A DNA stretch of 64,000 bases from JAZKBN01 sp040388605 (GCA_040388605.1 JAZKBN010000052.1:30774-94773); one strand, 5' to 3'. Counted from the stretch's first letter, positions 24,515 through 34,003 are shown. Made by a program: numbers and translations. Notes: a model not told the origin generated them from the letters alone.

Positions 24515-27166
24515 TCAGCTCCCCAGCTTTTCCAATGCTTTGGCAATGTCGTTTCCTTCACCGAGAACGGCCTTAAACAAATCACCTTTTTTCTTAAGGC
24601 GCGCGGGTATGTTTTTAATGGTGAAATCTGTGGGGAGCAGATCGGGCTTAAGCTCTTTCCAATCGAGGGGCGTACTTACGCAGGCTCCCGGCACCGGCCT
24701 TACACTGTATGCCGAAGCCAATGTTTGACCCGACCTGTTTTGCAGGAAATCAACATAAATTAAGCCCTTACGCTCCTTCTTGCTTCGCGTTACCGATGTG
24801 GTATCGGGTAATTGCTCATGCACCATGTTGGCAATTAATTCGGCAAGGGCGCCGGCCTGCTCAAAATCATACCGGGCAGCCAGGGGAATAAAAATATGTA
24901 TGCCCGTGGCCCCGCTGGTTTTGGGATAGCACTTAATACCGGCTTTATCAAGCACTTCTTTTACAACCAGGGCGGTTTCAACCACCTGCGCAAAGGTATT
25001 GCCATCGTCGGGGTCAAGGTCTATAACTATGTAATCGGGGTTATCTGTATGGCCGAGGCTGCTGTTCCAGGGGTGCAGCTCTATGCAGCCGAGATTTACC
25101 ATATAGAGCAGGCTTGCGGCATCGGGGCAAAGCAGGTAGCGCACATCCCGCTCAGCAGAATCGCTGTGGATTTTTACGGTTTGCAGCCATTCGGGCAACT
25201 TGCCCTCCATATTCTTTTGGAAAAAGCTTGAGCCCTTTATTCCGTTCGGGTGTCGGTGCAGGCTCATGGGCCTGTTTTTAAGGTAAGGCAGAATATAGGG
25301 TGCCACGCTTAAATAGTACTCCGCCAAATCAAGCTTGGTATAACCTTCTTCAGGCCAGAAAACCTTATCGGGATGGGTAATCAGGCTTATGGGATTTTCA
25401 GGAGCATCTACAACTCCGCCGATAATGTCATCGGTCTCATGGGTTTCATGCCTGGCCTTTGTTTGGTGTATGCTCATGGTTTTTGCAGGTTCAGGGCTTT
25501 CGCCCGCTTCAGTATTATCGCTTTTCTGATGTGCGGCCTTGGTATCGGTAAGCTCGCGTTTAACGGCTTTTGCGGGTTTGTCTTCACGTAAGCCGTGGAA
25601 AATGGGCTGTCGCATAATGCCATCCTTGGTCCATTCAGCGAAAGACACCTCGCAGACAAGCTCGGGCTTTACCCATGTTACAGGGGCATTCACATTTGGC
25701 TCCTTGGCTAAGGGACAGGTTTTGCGTTCAAGGGGCTGCAATTTATCATGCACCATCTCTAAGCTTTTGGTATTAAAGCCGCCTCCGCAATGACCTATAT
25801 AATTCAGGGTATCGCCATCATATAAGCCCAATATAAGGGCACCCAGGTGCTTGCGGCTATTGCGCGGTTCGGTATAGCCGGCAATAACGGCTTCCTGCCG
25901 AAGCTCTGTTTTCAGCTTTATCCAGTTGCGGCTGCGGGCCCCGCTTTCGTATGGGCTCAGGGCAAGCTTAGCCATTATACCTTCAAGCCCTGCTGCCCGT
26001 GCCGTATCGAAGAAATCTATGCCATGGCCTGTAACATGATCGGAGTAGCGTATATGATTTGATTTGTTCTTTTGGAGCAAGGCCTCTAACCTGCTCTTGC
26101 GTTCGGTAAGGGGCAGGCTGCGCAGGTCTTCGCCATTGAGCAGCAGCAAATCAAAAGCCGCGAAACACAAAGTGCCCTCATGGCTTGTGCTTTGGTTTTG
26201 CAGGTATTGGAATCGGCTTCGGCCTTCATGGTCGAGCGCCACCACCTCTCCATCGAGAACGGCGCTGATTTTTAAATCGGCGAGGGCTTTAATTACCGAT
26301 GGATATTTGCCGTTAAACAGCAACCCGTTGCGGGAAACCAAGTCGGCCGATTCGCCGTCGAGCAGGGCAATGGCGCGGTAGCCGTCCCATTTAATTTCGA
26401 AAATGAAATTATCGTCATCAAAGGGCTCATCGCCCAAAACGGCCAGCATAGGTTGCAGCATTTCAGGCAATGCCGATTTTGCAGCCTTTTCAGCAGGCTC
26501 AGGGTCGGCGGCTTTTTCGCTTTTTTCTTCGGCTGTCGGCTTTGCAGCTTTGCTGCGCGTTCCCCTTGCAGCCGCTTTGCCTTTTGTTGTCGCCACCTTC
26601 CCAAACGTGCTGTGCGCCGACATTTTTACCGGCTTTACCTGCTCAATATCGTACTCCTCATCCTGTGCGAATTTGTCTTTATGCTTCAACAGCAGCCAGT
26701 TTTTGTCGCCCCGGCCCTTCATTTTCACCAAGGCAAACTCGCCCTGCAAATGTGTGCCGTTGAGCACAAATTTCAGGCTTCCGTCTTGCAATTCCTGTAA
26801 CAGCAGGGCTTCCTCCTCTTTTTCCTTAACCTCGGCTAGGGGGGTATAGGTGCCTTCGTCCCAGATGTCTACTTCGCCGGCGCCGTAATTACCTTCCGGA
26901 ATGCTGCCGGCAAATTTGCGGTATTCAAAGGGATGGTCTTCAACTTCCACGGCCAGGCGCTTGTCGCCGGGGTGCATGCTCGGGCCTTTGGGTACGGCCC
27001 AGCTTTTTAGCACACCTTCCATTTCAAGCCGGAAATCATAATGCAAATGGCTGGCATCGTGGCGCTGAACTACGAAACGAAGCTTGCCCTTGCGCCTTGC
27101 TTCCTCGGGACCCGGCTCGGGCGTGTTGTTGAAATTGCGTTTCTCTTTATAAGCTTGCAGCGACAT
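24515..27166 (-). CDS. ligD: Multidomain DNA ligase D (non-homologous end joining)
   Basis: LigD repairs double-strand breaks together with Ku. The 883 residues contain the three usual modules in the order phosphoesterase-ligase-polymerase. A 3'-phosphoesterase domain (about 30-150) has VVQRHDASHLHYDFRLE and VPKGPSMHPGDKRLA. An ATP-dependent ligase (about 235-535) carries its nucleotidyl lysine K259 in EIKWDGYRAIA and DGEVVALD. A primase-polymerase (about 595-875) begins ITHPDKVFWPEEGYTK, with the metal site DLDPDDG. Lys/Ala/Glu-rich linkers separate the modules. The Ku gene lies upstream on the same strand, 394 bp away, with repeats in between. I saw no -7 box before ligD. Confidence 0.97.
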   Translation of the reverse strand: MSLQAYKEKRNFNNTPEPGPEEARRKGKLRFVVQRHDASHLHYDFRLEMEGVLKSWAVPKGPSMHPGDKRLAVEVEDHPFEYRKFAGSIPEGNYGAGEVDIWDEGTYTPLAEVKEKEEEALLLQELQDGSLKFVLNGTHLQGEFALVKMKGRGDKNWLLLKHKDKFAQDEEYDIEQVKPVKMSAHSTFGKVATTKGKAAARGTRSKAAKPTAEEKSEKAADPEPAEKAAKSALPEMLQPMLAVLGDEPFDDDNFIFEIKWDGYRAIALLDGESADLVSRNGLLFNGKYPSVIKALADLKISAVLDGEVVALDHEGRSRFQYLQNQSTSHEGTLCFAAFDLLLLNGEDLRSLPLTERKSRLEALLQKNKSNHIRYSDHVTGHGIDFFDTARAAGLEGIMAKLALSPYESGARSRNWIKLKTELRQEAVIAGYTEPRNSRKHLGALILGLYDGDTLNYIGHCGGGFNTKSLEMVHDKLQPLERKTCPLAKEPNVNAPVTWVKPELVCEVSFAEWTKDGIMRQPIFHGLREDKPAKAVKRELTDTKAAHQKSDNTEAGESPEPAKTMSIHQTKARHETHETDDIIGGVVDAPENPISLITHPDKVFWPEEGYTKLDLAEYYLSVAPYILPYLKNRPMSLHRHPNGIKGSSFFQKNMEGKLPEWLQTVKIHSDSAERDVRYLLCPDAASLLYMVNLGCIELHPWNSSLGHTDNPDYIVIDLDPDDGNTFAQVVETALVVKEVLDKAGIKCYPKTSGATGIHIFIPLAARYDFEQAGALAELIANMVHEQLPDTTSVTRSKKERKGLIYVDFLQNRSGQTLASAYSVRPVPGACVSTPLDWKELKPDLLPTDFTIKNIPARLKKKGDLFKAVLGEGNDIAKALEKLGS

Positions 27167-27286
27167 AAGAAGGGAGGGGTGGGGATAATTGTGCCTCAGG
27201 AGCCGGCGGGGCTGGGGAACGATTTTTTTATTTGGTTTGGCGTTCTGCTTGGTTGGTGTTATGCTTCGTTTTGTTGGTTGGTAATC

Positions 27287-27355
27287 AGGTGGTTTGCAAA
27301 AAGGTGGTTTGCAAATAGGTGGTTTGCAAATAGGTGGTTTGCAAATAGGTGGTTA
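27287..27355 (+). repeat. 15-bp tandem repeat, about 4.6 copies
   Basis: The unit AGGTGGTTTGCAAAT repeats from 27287: copy 1 ends in AAAA, copies 2-4 are identical, and a partial copy AGGTGGTTA ends at 27355. The 15-bp period keeps frame on both strands, but no plausible gene contains it. Confidence 0.9.
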
Positions 27356-27397
27356 TTCTCTCCCCGGAATGGGCGCTCAAACGCCGCGCAGGCTTTT

Positions 27398-27500
27398 GGC
27401 CTTTCACTTTTCGGGCGTGATCCTGCCGGGACGTCTGCTACGCAGACTCCGCCCCTTACGGGCGGCCCGACAGTTCCAAATGCCCGAAAAGTAAAAGGCC
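27398..27500. repeat. Cloverleaf-like nested inverted-repeat element
   Basis: Outer arms GGCCTTTCACTTTTCGGGC (27398-27416) and GCCCGAAAAGTAAAAGGCC (27482-27500) pair at all but one position. Inside, CTGCCGGG (27423-27430) pairs with CCCGACAG (27466-27473) with one mismatch. This encloses two perfect hairpins: GTCTGC-TAC-GCAGAC (27433-27447) and CCGCCC-CTTAC-GGGCGG (27449-27465). The fold is symmetrical on either strand. It resembles the palindromic units of REP/RAYT-type or other short dispersed repeats, but only one copy is in the window. Confidence 0.7.
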
Positions 27501-27560
27501 GGTGTTTTTCAACGACGTTCGCTTTCTGTACCTAATTTGGGGCAGGGGTACATTTATTAC

Positions 27561-28334
27561 CTACGACGCCTTCCGCTTTTCCTCCAAACTGGCTTTCAGC
27601 TGCGCCATCAGGTCTGTTGATTTGGCTGTGCTGATATGCTTTTCGGTGGCAACGGGTTTTTTGCCTTTCGCTTTGGCTTTTATGTGTTTCAGCAATTCCT
27701 CGGTATAGGTATCTTTAAACTGCTCTGGCTTGAATTTGCCGCTGTAGTTTTCTATCAGCTTAATGGCCATTTCAAGTTCCTGTCCCTTGGGCATGGTGCG
27801 GCCCGGCAGCTCCAAATCGTTCGCCGAACGAATTTCATCGTTATAACGTATGCGGTTCAGGAGCAATACATTATCGAGGGCCTTCAGTATGGCAATATGT
27901 TCGCGTTCCCGCATTACATACTGCACAACGCCTACCTTGCCGCTTTTTCGCAGTGCTTCACGCAACAGGCCGTAGCTGCGCGCGCCGCCTTTATCGGGTT
28001 CCAGGTAATAGGGCTGCTCGTAGTATATAGGGTCTATCTCGGTTTCATCCACAAACTCGAGTATTTCAAGCGTTTCGCTTTTTTTGGCAGATGCTGCCTT
28101 AAAATCATCATCGCTGAGCACTATATACTTATCGTCGAGCTTATAGGCTTTAACAATATCGGCCCATTCAACCTCTTTGCCGGTTTTTTCGTTTACACGC
28201 AGGAAACGTATTTTTTCCTCGTCGCGCTTATCAAGCATATCAAGGTCTATGCGGCTTTCACCGGTGGCAGTGTACATTTTTACAGGCACATTCACCAGCC
28301 CGAAACCGATTGCCCCCTTCCAGATTGATTTCAT
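27561..28334 (-). CDS. ku: Ku DNA end-binding protein
   Basis: Bacterial Ku forms a homodimeric ring on double-strand break ends and recruits LigD. The 257-residue protein starts MKSIWKGAIGFGLVNVPVKMYTA, the family signature, with the conserved GKEVEWADIVKAYK and IVLSDDDFKAA regions and the core IDPIYYEQPYYLEPDK. A Lys-rich C-terminal tail (about 220-257) probably contacts DNA or LigD. ATG 28334 is chosen; an in-frame ATG at 28397 would add 21 atypical residues ahead of the signature. The pair with ligD forms a complete two-component end-joining system. Confidence 0.96.
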   Translation of the reverse strand: MKSIWKGAIGFGLVNVPVKMYTATGESRIDLDMLDKRDEEKIRFLRVNEKTGKEVEWADIVKAYKLDDKYIVLSDDDFKAASAKKSETLEILEFVDETEIDPIYYEQPYYLEPDKGGARSYGLLREALRKSGKVGVVQYVMREREHIAILKALDNVLLLNRIRYNDEIRSANDLELPGRTMPKGQELEMAIKLIENYSGKFKPEQFKDTYTEELLKHIKAKAKGKKPVATEKHISTAKSTDLMAQLKASLEEKRKAS

Positions 28335-28559
28335 TTTTTTGGCGTTTATATGCCGGTTAAGCTTCAAAAAATCTGCCGGCAGAAGCACGGCCTGCAAATG
28401 GGTAAGGGCTTGCGCAGGGGGCGGTATTATATTATTGCCGGTAAGGGCGGCAGGGTTGCTGCATTTGTTAAAGGCTCTGCATTGTTTTGTTTACCAAATG
28501 CCTGTAAAAACATACATAAGGGCATAAGGCTTTGCAAAAATTCATAACTTGCCGATGTC

Positions 28560-29894
28560 ATGAAACACCTGCCCATAGCCCCCGCATTGTTTATTCATAA
28601 CCGCAAGCTGCTCGCCGATAAGCTGGCGCCGCGCAGCATTGCCATTATAAATTCAAACGACATACTCCCCACTTCGGCCGACGGCACCATGCCCTTCCGC
28701 CAGAATGCCGATATGTTTTGGACCACCGGTGTAGACCAGGAAGAAACCATTCTCATGCTCTTCCCCGATGCCCCCGAACCCAAGTTGCGCGAGATACTTT
28801 TCCTGCGTGAAACCAGCGAAAAAATTCTCACCTGGGAAGGCTACAAGCTCAGCAAAGAGCAGGCCCGTGAAGCCACCGGCATAGAAACCATTTTCTGGAC
28901 CACGGAGTTCGATGCCGTGTTCCGCCGCATGATGGCAGAGGCCGATAATATTTACCTGAATACCAACGAGCACATTCGTGCCGATGTGGTGGTTGAAACC
29001 CGCGATGCCCGTTTCCTGGATCGCTGTAAAAAGCAGTTCCCGCTGCATAATTACAAACGCCTGGCCCCCATCATGACGCAGCTGCGCATGGTGAAATCTG
29101 AGTTCGAGGTGCAGCAACTGCGCGAGGCATGCCGCATTACCGGGCTGGCCTTCCGCCGCCTGCTTGAGCGCATGCAGCCGGGTATGTATGAGTTCGAAGC
29201 CGAGGCCGAGTTTACCTATACTTATATCCGCAACCGCAGCAAAGGGCATGCTTACGACCCTATTTTTGCATCCGGGGCAAATACCTGCATTCTGCACTAC
29301 ATTGAAAACAGCCGCGTTTGCGAAGACGGTACCCTTATTCTTATAGACGCCGGTGCAGAATATGCCAACTACAATGCCGATATGACCCGCGTTATTCCGG
29401 TAAACGGCAAATTCACACCCCGGCAAAGGCAGGTTTACGAAGCCGTTCTGCGTGTGCATAAGGCTGCTATAAAAATGCTGGTTCCCGGCACCCGCTTCGC
29501 CGATTACATAAGGGCCGTGGCCGAGCTTACCAATAAAGAATGTATAGGCCTGGGCCTCTATACCGCCGAGGACGTTAAAAAGCAGGATCCTGAAAACCCG
29601 CTGTATCGCAAGTACTTTATGCACGGCGTAAGCCACCACCTGGGTCTGAACGTGCATGATGTGAGCAGCTTCTATACCGATATGAAAGCCAGCATGGTGC
29701 TTACTGTTGAGCCCGGCATTTACATTTGGGAAGAAGGCATTGGCATTCGAATAGAAAACAACGTACTGATAACCGAAACCGGGCAGGAAGACCTGATGGC
29801 CGATATTCCCATTGAAGCAGATGAGATTGAAGCCATTATGGCATCAGCCAGGTTAAACGGGGTTAGCAGCAATAAAGCCGAAGCGCTTGCATAA
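28560..29894 (+). CDS. pepP: Xaa-Pro aminopeptidase
   Basis: This 444-residue M24B metallopeptidase removes N-terminal residues that precede proline. The N-terminal creatinase-like domain (about 1-170, FRQNADMFWTTGVDQEETIL) is followed by the pita-bread domain. Its dinuclear metal ligands are visible as the aspartates in LIDAGAEYANYNADMTRV, the histidine in MHGVSHHLGLNVHD, and the glutamates in VEPGIYIWEE and IRIENNVLIT. It is cytoplasmic, with no signal peptide. The dUTPase gene begins 2 bp after its stop codon, so the two are co-translated. A TAACTTGC sequence 9 nt before the ATG resembles the local -7 boxes. Confidence 0.95.
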   Translation: MKHLPIAPALFIHNRKLLADKLAPRSIAIINSNDILPTSADGTMPFRQNADMFWTTGVDQEETILMLFPDAPEPKLREILFLRETSEKILTWEGYKLSKEQAREATGIETIFWTTEFDAVFRRMMAEADNIYLNTNEHIRADVVVETRDARFLDRCKKQFPLHNYKRLAPIMTQLRMVKSEFEVQQLREACRITGLAFRRLLERMQPGMYEFEAEAEFTYTYIRNRSKGHAYDPIFASGANTCILHYIENSRVCEDGTLILIDAGAEYANYNADMTRVIPVNGKFTPRQRQVYEAVLRVHKAAIKMLVPGTRFADYIRAVAELTNKECIGLGLYTAEDVKKQDPENPLYRKYFMHGVSHHLGLNVHDVSSFYTDMKASMVLTVEPGIYIWEEGIGIRIENNVLITETGQEDLMADIPIEADEIEAIMASARLNGVSSNKAEALA

Positions 29895-29896
29895 GC

Positions 29897-30337
29897 ATGA
29901 TAACAGCCGTTAAAGTAATTAATACATCGGGCCACGCGTTGCCTGAATACGCCACCGCCCTCAGCGCAGGCCTCGATTTGCGGGCAAGCCTTCCCGAACC
30001 AATAACCCTGCAATCTTTGCAGCGCGCACTTATACCCACAGGGCTGCGCATAGAATTGCCGCCCGGACTAGAAGCGCAGATTCGTCCGCGCAGTGGTTTG
30101 GCCCTCAAGCATGGCCTTACCGTGCTCAACAGCCCCGGTACCGTAGATGCAGATTACAGGGGCGAGATTAAAGTGCTGCTCGTAAACCTGAGCGCCGAGC
30201 CTTTTACCGTGCAGAACGGCGAACGCATTGCCCAAATGGTAATTGCCCGCCATGAAAGCATACAATGGCATGAAACCGAAGCCCTCGGCGAAACAGAGCG
30301 GGGTACAGGCGGCTACGGCAGCACAGGCAGACATTAA
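29897..30337 (+). CDS. dut: Deoxyuridine 5'-triphosphate nucleotidohydrolase
   Basis: Dut hydrolyses dUTP to dUMP and pyrophosphate, keeping uracil out of DNA and feeding dTMP synthesis. All five trimeric-dUTPase motifs are present in 146 residues: AGLDLRA, PRSGLALKHG, GTVDADYRGEIKVLL, GERIAQMVI and the C-terminal GTGGYGSTG that closes the site. Start ATG 29897 directly follows pepP. A hairpin terminator follows the stop. Confidence 0.97.
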   Translation: MITAVKVINTSGHALPEYATALSAGLDLRASLPEPITLQSLQRALIPTGLRIELPPGLEAQIRPRSGLALKHGLTVLNSPGTVDADYRGEIKVLLVNLSAEPFTVQNGERIAQMVIARHESIQWHETEALGETERGTGGYGSTGRH

Positions 30338-30338
30338 T

Positions 30339-30374
30339 TATTGGCCGGGACATTGTTCCGGCCAATTGCTTTTT
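30339..30374 (+). terminator. Terminator of the pepP-dut operon
   Basis: ATTGGCCGG (30340-30348) pairs with CCGGCCAAT (30358-30366), followed by TGCTTTTT. Confidence 0.85.
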
Positions 30375-30567
30375 AGCTGTTACTGTTACTTATGGCACTT
30401 ATAAAGAAACTGCTTTTTCAACCCTGTTTTTTGCAGGTTTGTTGGCATAATTGAGCCGGCGCTTTTTGCAACTGCCTGCAATGCAACCTTCGGAGGTATA
30501 ATAAGCAGCGCAGTTGATTTAAACGCTAGTAAACAAACCCATGCTCTGCCGGTTTATTGTTCATCGG

Positions 30568-32685
30568 CTATTCTTTAATAAGCCTTAAAAGGTTTTGGCC
30601 CGCCCTTACCTGGTAAATGCCGGCAGGCAGGTGTTGCAGGTTTATATCATAGCCGTTATAGTTGTCGGTTTTATATATATTCTGCCCATGCATATTAATA
30701 ATGCTTAAATCGGTACCGGGTTTTAGGCCTGTCACCCTGAAAACCTGCTGAACAGGGTTCGAAACAATGGATATGGCCGTGTTGTTAATTTTTTCAACAC
30801 CCGTAACAATATAAGGAGGTGAAGGCAGCGAAACGCAGAATCGGGCATCGAAATATGTAACCGTATAGCTGCCGGGCCCCTGTGAATTCATAGTGCTTTC
30901 ATTTTGGCCTGAAAGGAGCGTATTGTTTTTATACCATTGGTAAGCCTGCCCCGTGGCGTTTTCTGCTACAAGGGTATTGCCGTTTAAAGATATGGTTGTG
31001 GCCGGCGGCCTGAGATAAACATTAGCTACCACATAATTAGAAATTGCGCTTGTGCAGCTTGCATCGCGGGTGCGAACAAAATAGCGGCCCAGCGTGTGTA
31101 CATAAATCTCCTGCGCAGTATCGCCGTTGCTCCAAAGGTTACCGATAGCAACTGAAGATGTAAGTTTCAGGCTGTCGCCTGAACAAAAGCTTGTGGGGCC
31201 CCCTGCGGTAATAACCGGGGTACTGTCCTGGCTTACAATTACATTAACCGGGTCGCTTTCGGCGGTGGTGCAGCCTGCTATTACAAGGCGCAGGCTAAAT
31301 ATTCCTGAATGCGAGGTACTGACCGTTTTTGCCCTGCTGCCATCAGACCACAGGTAGCCTTCCGGGCCCTGCCTGAGCACAACTTTCCTGACCTTGAAAT
31401 TGTAAATATCGCCTACGTAATAATTCCCGTTATTATCTGAAGTAAGGCTGTAGGGGTGATCGAAACGGGCCACTCTGCCTTTGCCGTTTACATAGCCAAT
31501 GGCTGAGCCGCCGGCAATTGTGCTCACCATGCCGTTAATGCCGAGTATTCGCAGGCAAGCATTATCTATATCAGTAAATACATAATTGCCGTCCTGGTTA
31601 ATGAAGAGGTTGTAAGGGCGTGCAAAGGAAGCTGTTAAAGCAGGCCCCTCTGCATGGCCGGTTGCGCCTGAGCCGGCAATGGTGCTTACAATGCCTGCCG
31701 GGGTAATTTTCCTGATACGGTTATTGCTCATGTCGCAGACAATAAGGTTGCCGGCCGCGTCTGCTTTAACATCGGTGGGGCTTAAAAACTGTGCGCTGTC
31801 GGCATTGCCGTCCCTGAAGCCGCTTCCTGTTTTTCCGGCAACGGTGCTTACAATGCCGTCGGTGCTTATTTTCCTTATCCGGCTGCCGGTTAGTTCAGCC
31901 ACGTAAATATTACCGGCGGCATCACGGCAAATGCCTCTGGGACCGCTGAATTTTGCGCTTGCAACCGGGCCGTCGGTATAGCCGGCAGTTGAGCCGGCAA
32001 TGGTGGTTACGGTGCCGTCCTGCAGAACCTTACGTATGCGGTTGTTCAGGTAATCTGCAACGTATAAAATACCGTTTGCATCTATACCCAGGTTAGAAGG
32101 TGAAGCAAACCGGGCTGCTGCTCCCGTGCCGTCGGCAAAGCCGGTGGCACCGCTGCCCGCAATGGTGCTCACTATGCCGGTGGGTGTAATTTTCCTGATG
32201 GTATGGCTGCCCATATCCGACACAAAAACATTCCCGGCCCCGTCGCAGGCCACGCCTGCAGGCGTTGAAAACTGCGCCAGCGCCGCCGATCCATCGGCAT
32301 AACCCTGTGCATTACCGCCATAAGTGCTTACAAGTGTATCGGTATTAAAAACAGGGGGCGAAAGCGTAATGCTGCCGCCTGTGCAAAACCTTAAAGGCCC
32401 CGATGCCCTGATTACAGGCTTTTCGCAGGGCGTAACCGCTGATGTTCTTAGGGCGGCTATGCTTGAAACTTTACCGCTCTTTAAATTTACTGCGCCACAG
32501 GGTACATATATCACGTTTTTATTTTTAGTTCCCTTTAATTGCTGCCCCGGGCTTTCAGTATTAGCGTTTGCGGAAACCCGGCCTGTGTTGTTGCCGATCA
32601 TGGGAATATCAGCAGCTGTAAGTGCCTGCAGCAAACCGTTTAAGCTTAGGTAAACGGCAAATAAGAGAATGGAAAATCTTTTCAT
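30568..32685 (-). CDS. NHL-repeat secreted protein with T9SS sorting domain
   Basis: This 705-residue protein has a signal peptide (about 1-24). From about residue 100 it has at least six repeats of the pattern VSTIAG-SGATGFADGTGAAARF-ASPSNLGIDANG-LYVADYLNNRIRKV: NHL beta-propeller blades. PKD/Ig-like segments with FCSGDSLKLTSS follow (about 440-620). The last 75 residues form a type-A sorting domain (NNTAISIVSNPVQQVFRVTG to LPAGIYQVRAG), the signal for T9SS export across the outer membrane and surface attachment. Proteins of this build are common surface or secreted products of gliding or soil Bacteroidota, presumably carbohydrate- or protein-binding; no catalytic residues are visible. Confidence 0.85.
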   Translation of the reverse strand: MKRFSILLFAVYLSLNGLLQALTAADIPMIGNNTGRVSANANTESPGQQLKGTKNKNVIYVPCGAVNLKSGKVSSIAALRTSAVTPCEKPVIRASGPLRFCTGGSITLSPPVFNTDTLVSTYGGNAQGYADGSAALAQFSTPAGVACDGAGNVFVSDMGSHTIRKITPTGIVSTIAGSGATGFADGTGAAARFASPSNLGIDANGILYVADYLNNRIRKVLQDGTVTTIAGSTAGYTDGPVASAKFSGPRGICRDAAGNIYVAELTGSRIRKISTDGIVSTVAGKTGSGFRDGNADSAQFLSPTDVKADAAGNLIVCDMSNNRIRKITPAGIVSTIAGSGATGHAEGPALTASFARPYNLFINQDGNYVFTDIDNACLRILGINGMVSTIAGGSAIGYVNGKGRVARFDHPYSLTSDNNGNYYVGDIYNFKVRKVVLRQGPEGYLWSDGSRAKTVSTSHSGIFSLRLVIAGCTTAESDPVNVIVSQDSTPVITAGGPTSFCSGDSLKLTSSVAIGNLWSNGDTAQEIYVHTLGRYFVRTRDASCTSAISNYVVANVYLRPPATTISLNGNTLVAENATGQAYQWYKNNTLLSGQNESTMNSQGPGSYTVTYFDARFCVSLPSPPYIVTGVEKINNTAISIVSNPVQQVFRVTGLKPGTDLSIINMHGQNIYKTDNYNGYDINLQHLPAGIYQVRAGQNLLRLIKE

Positions 32686-33032
32686 GACAAAACAAAGTAC
32701 CGTAAATTTTCAGAAAAACAGTATAGCTATAGGAAAATTTCAATGCTTCCGGCTTTTAACTTTAACAGCCGCTTGGTCTTTGGCTTATTTGATTGTGTTT
32801 TCACAAGCCCGGTACCTGCAATGCGCCCGGCCGATTAATGTATTAAAAACCGGCTTTAATTTAATTGCAAAATATAATTAAACCTATTGCGCACTCAATA
32901 CCTGCCCTGATTTTCAGTACTTAAAATTGGCTTTTATTAATAAATTAACCTGTCTTAAATGTGCCTTAGAAAAAAAGGCCTTACTTGCGGCCTCAAGCAG
33001 GGTCTAAGCTTTGCGGGCCCGCCGAAACGAAC
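32686..33032. other. 347-bp divergent intergenic region
   Basis: This AT-rich region separates the minus-strand NHL gene from the TSUP permease and must hold both promoters. No gene-quality frame, hairpin or repeat was found. The T-rich run near 32905-32975 has no clear TAnnTTTG match. Confidence 0.45.
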
Positions 33033-33845
33033 ATGACGTTCTATATTTTACTTTTTCTTACCGGTCTTCTCGGCGGCTTCATCGGCGGACTCATAGGCGT
33101 AGGCGGCGGCATCATTTTCATTATTATTTTACCCCAGGCCCTAACCCACCTTGGCGTTCAGCCTGCAGAGCTGGCCCAGTACCAGATTGCAAACTCGCTG
33201 GTCGCTATGATGGCAGCTTCCTTTTCGGCCAACTATACGCATATAAAAGGGAAAAATTTTTGGCCGAAGCAAATTGTCAGCATATCGGTTACGGCAATGC
33301 TTACCGGGCTGCTTACCCAGTACTATATTGTTAATACCCCCTATTACGACAAAACCACTTTCAACATAATCATTCTCATATTGCTGGGCTATATGGTTTT
33401 AAGAACCATTATGTTTGCCCGCAGCCCCGGTACTGCGCAGCCCGGCGATATACCTGCATATAAGCTCAGCCTGGTGGGCCTTGTAAGCGGGGTGGTAACA
33501 TCGCTTTCGGGCCTGGGAGGGGGAATTATTATTATTCCGCTGCTGAATACCGTTTTTAAATTACCGGTTACCGCGGCGCAGAGCATCAGTATGGGCACAA
33601 TTGGTATTATGGCAACGGCAGTATCAATAGGCAATGTATTTGCCCACCCGGCAGGGCCGCATATTGCAGGGAGCTACGGGTATATTGTTTTGCCGGTGGC
33701 TTTGCCTCTGGCTTTTGGGGTTGCGCTTACTTCTTCTTTGGGCGTTACAACTTCTAAAAAACTGCCTTCTCATGTAATCAGCTATACTTTCTCTGCCTTT
33801 ATAATGCTTACCATTCTTAAAACCATTTGGGAGCTTGTGAAGTAA
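33033..33845 (+). CDS. TSUP (TauE/SafE) family permease
   Basis: This 270-residue inner-membrane protein with about eight helices belongs to the sulfite/organosulfonate exporter family. The two internal repeats are each marked by a glycine-rich start: GLLGGFIGGLIGVGGGIIFI at about 9-28 and VGLVSGVVTSLSGLGGGIIII at about 147-167. Family members move sulfite, sulfoacetate, sulfolactate or other small anions; the substrate here is unknown. I chose ATG 33033, which starts directly at the first helix; an ATG at 32985 would add 16 polar residues. Confidence 0.9.
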   Translation: MTFYILLFLTGLLGGFIGGLIGVGGGIIFIIILPQALTHLGVQPAELAQYQIANSLVAMMAASFSANYTHIKGKNFWPKQIVSISVTAMLTGLLTQYYIVNTPYYDKTTFNIIILILLGYMVLRTIMFARSPGTAQPGDIPAYKLSLVGLVSGVVTSLSGLGGGIIIIPLLNTVFKLPVTAAQSISMGTIGIMATAVSIGNVFAHPAGPHIAGSYGYIVLPVALPLAFGVALTSSLGVTTSKKLPSHVISYTFSAFIMLTILKTIWELVK

Positions 33846-34003
33846 TATATACTATTGCCTGCCCGTTAATACATTACAATGCCCAAACCTATTCAGGTGT
33901 GCGCATGATAGCCCGGTAAAGCCCTGTCTCATTTATTTTCAGGTTCAGCGCTTACACAAAGGCTCTTTTCAGAATTAACAACAGTAATGCCCTTGTTTAA
34001 GAA

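Noticed and set aside
27287..27355. CRISPR array
   Set aside because: The units are 15 bp head-to-tail with no spacers, so it is a simple tandem repeat.
27041..27535. Plus-strand frame with pentapeptide-like repeats (RWFAN, GLQIG)
   Set aside because: The repeats only reflect the 15-bp tandem DNA repeat; the frame runs antisense into ligD and does not match the A(D/N)Lxx pattern of pentapeptide-repeat proteins.
28653..29657. Long open frame (334 codons) on the minus strand
   Set aside because: It lies entirely antisense to the well-supported pepP gene and has no family features; it results from codon bias of the GC-rich gene.
32669..32881. Small gene upstream of the TSUP permease
   Set aside because: The 70-codon frame begins inside the NHL gene's start region and has no protein-like features.
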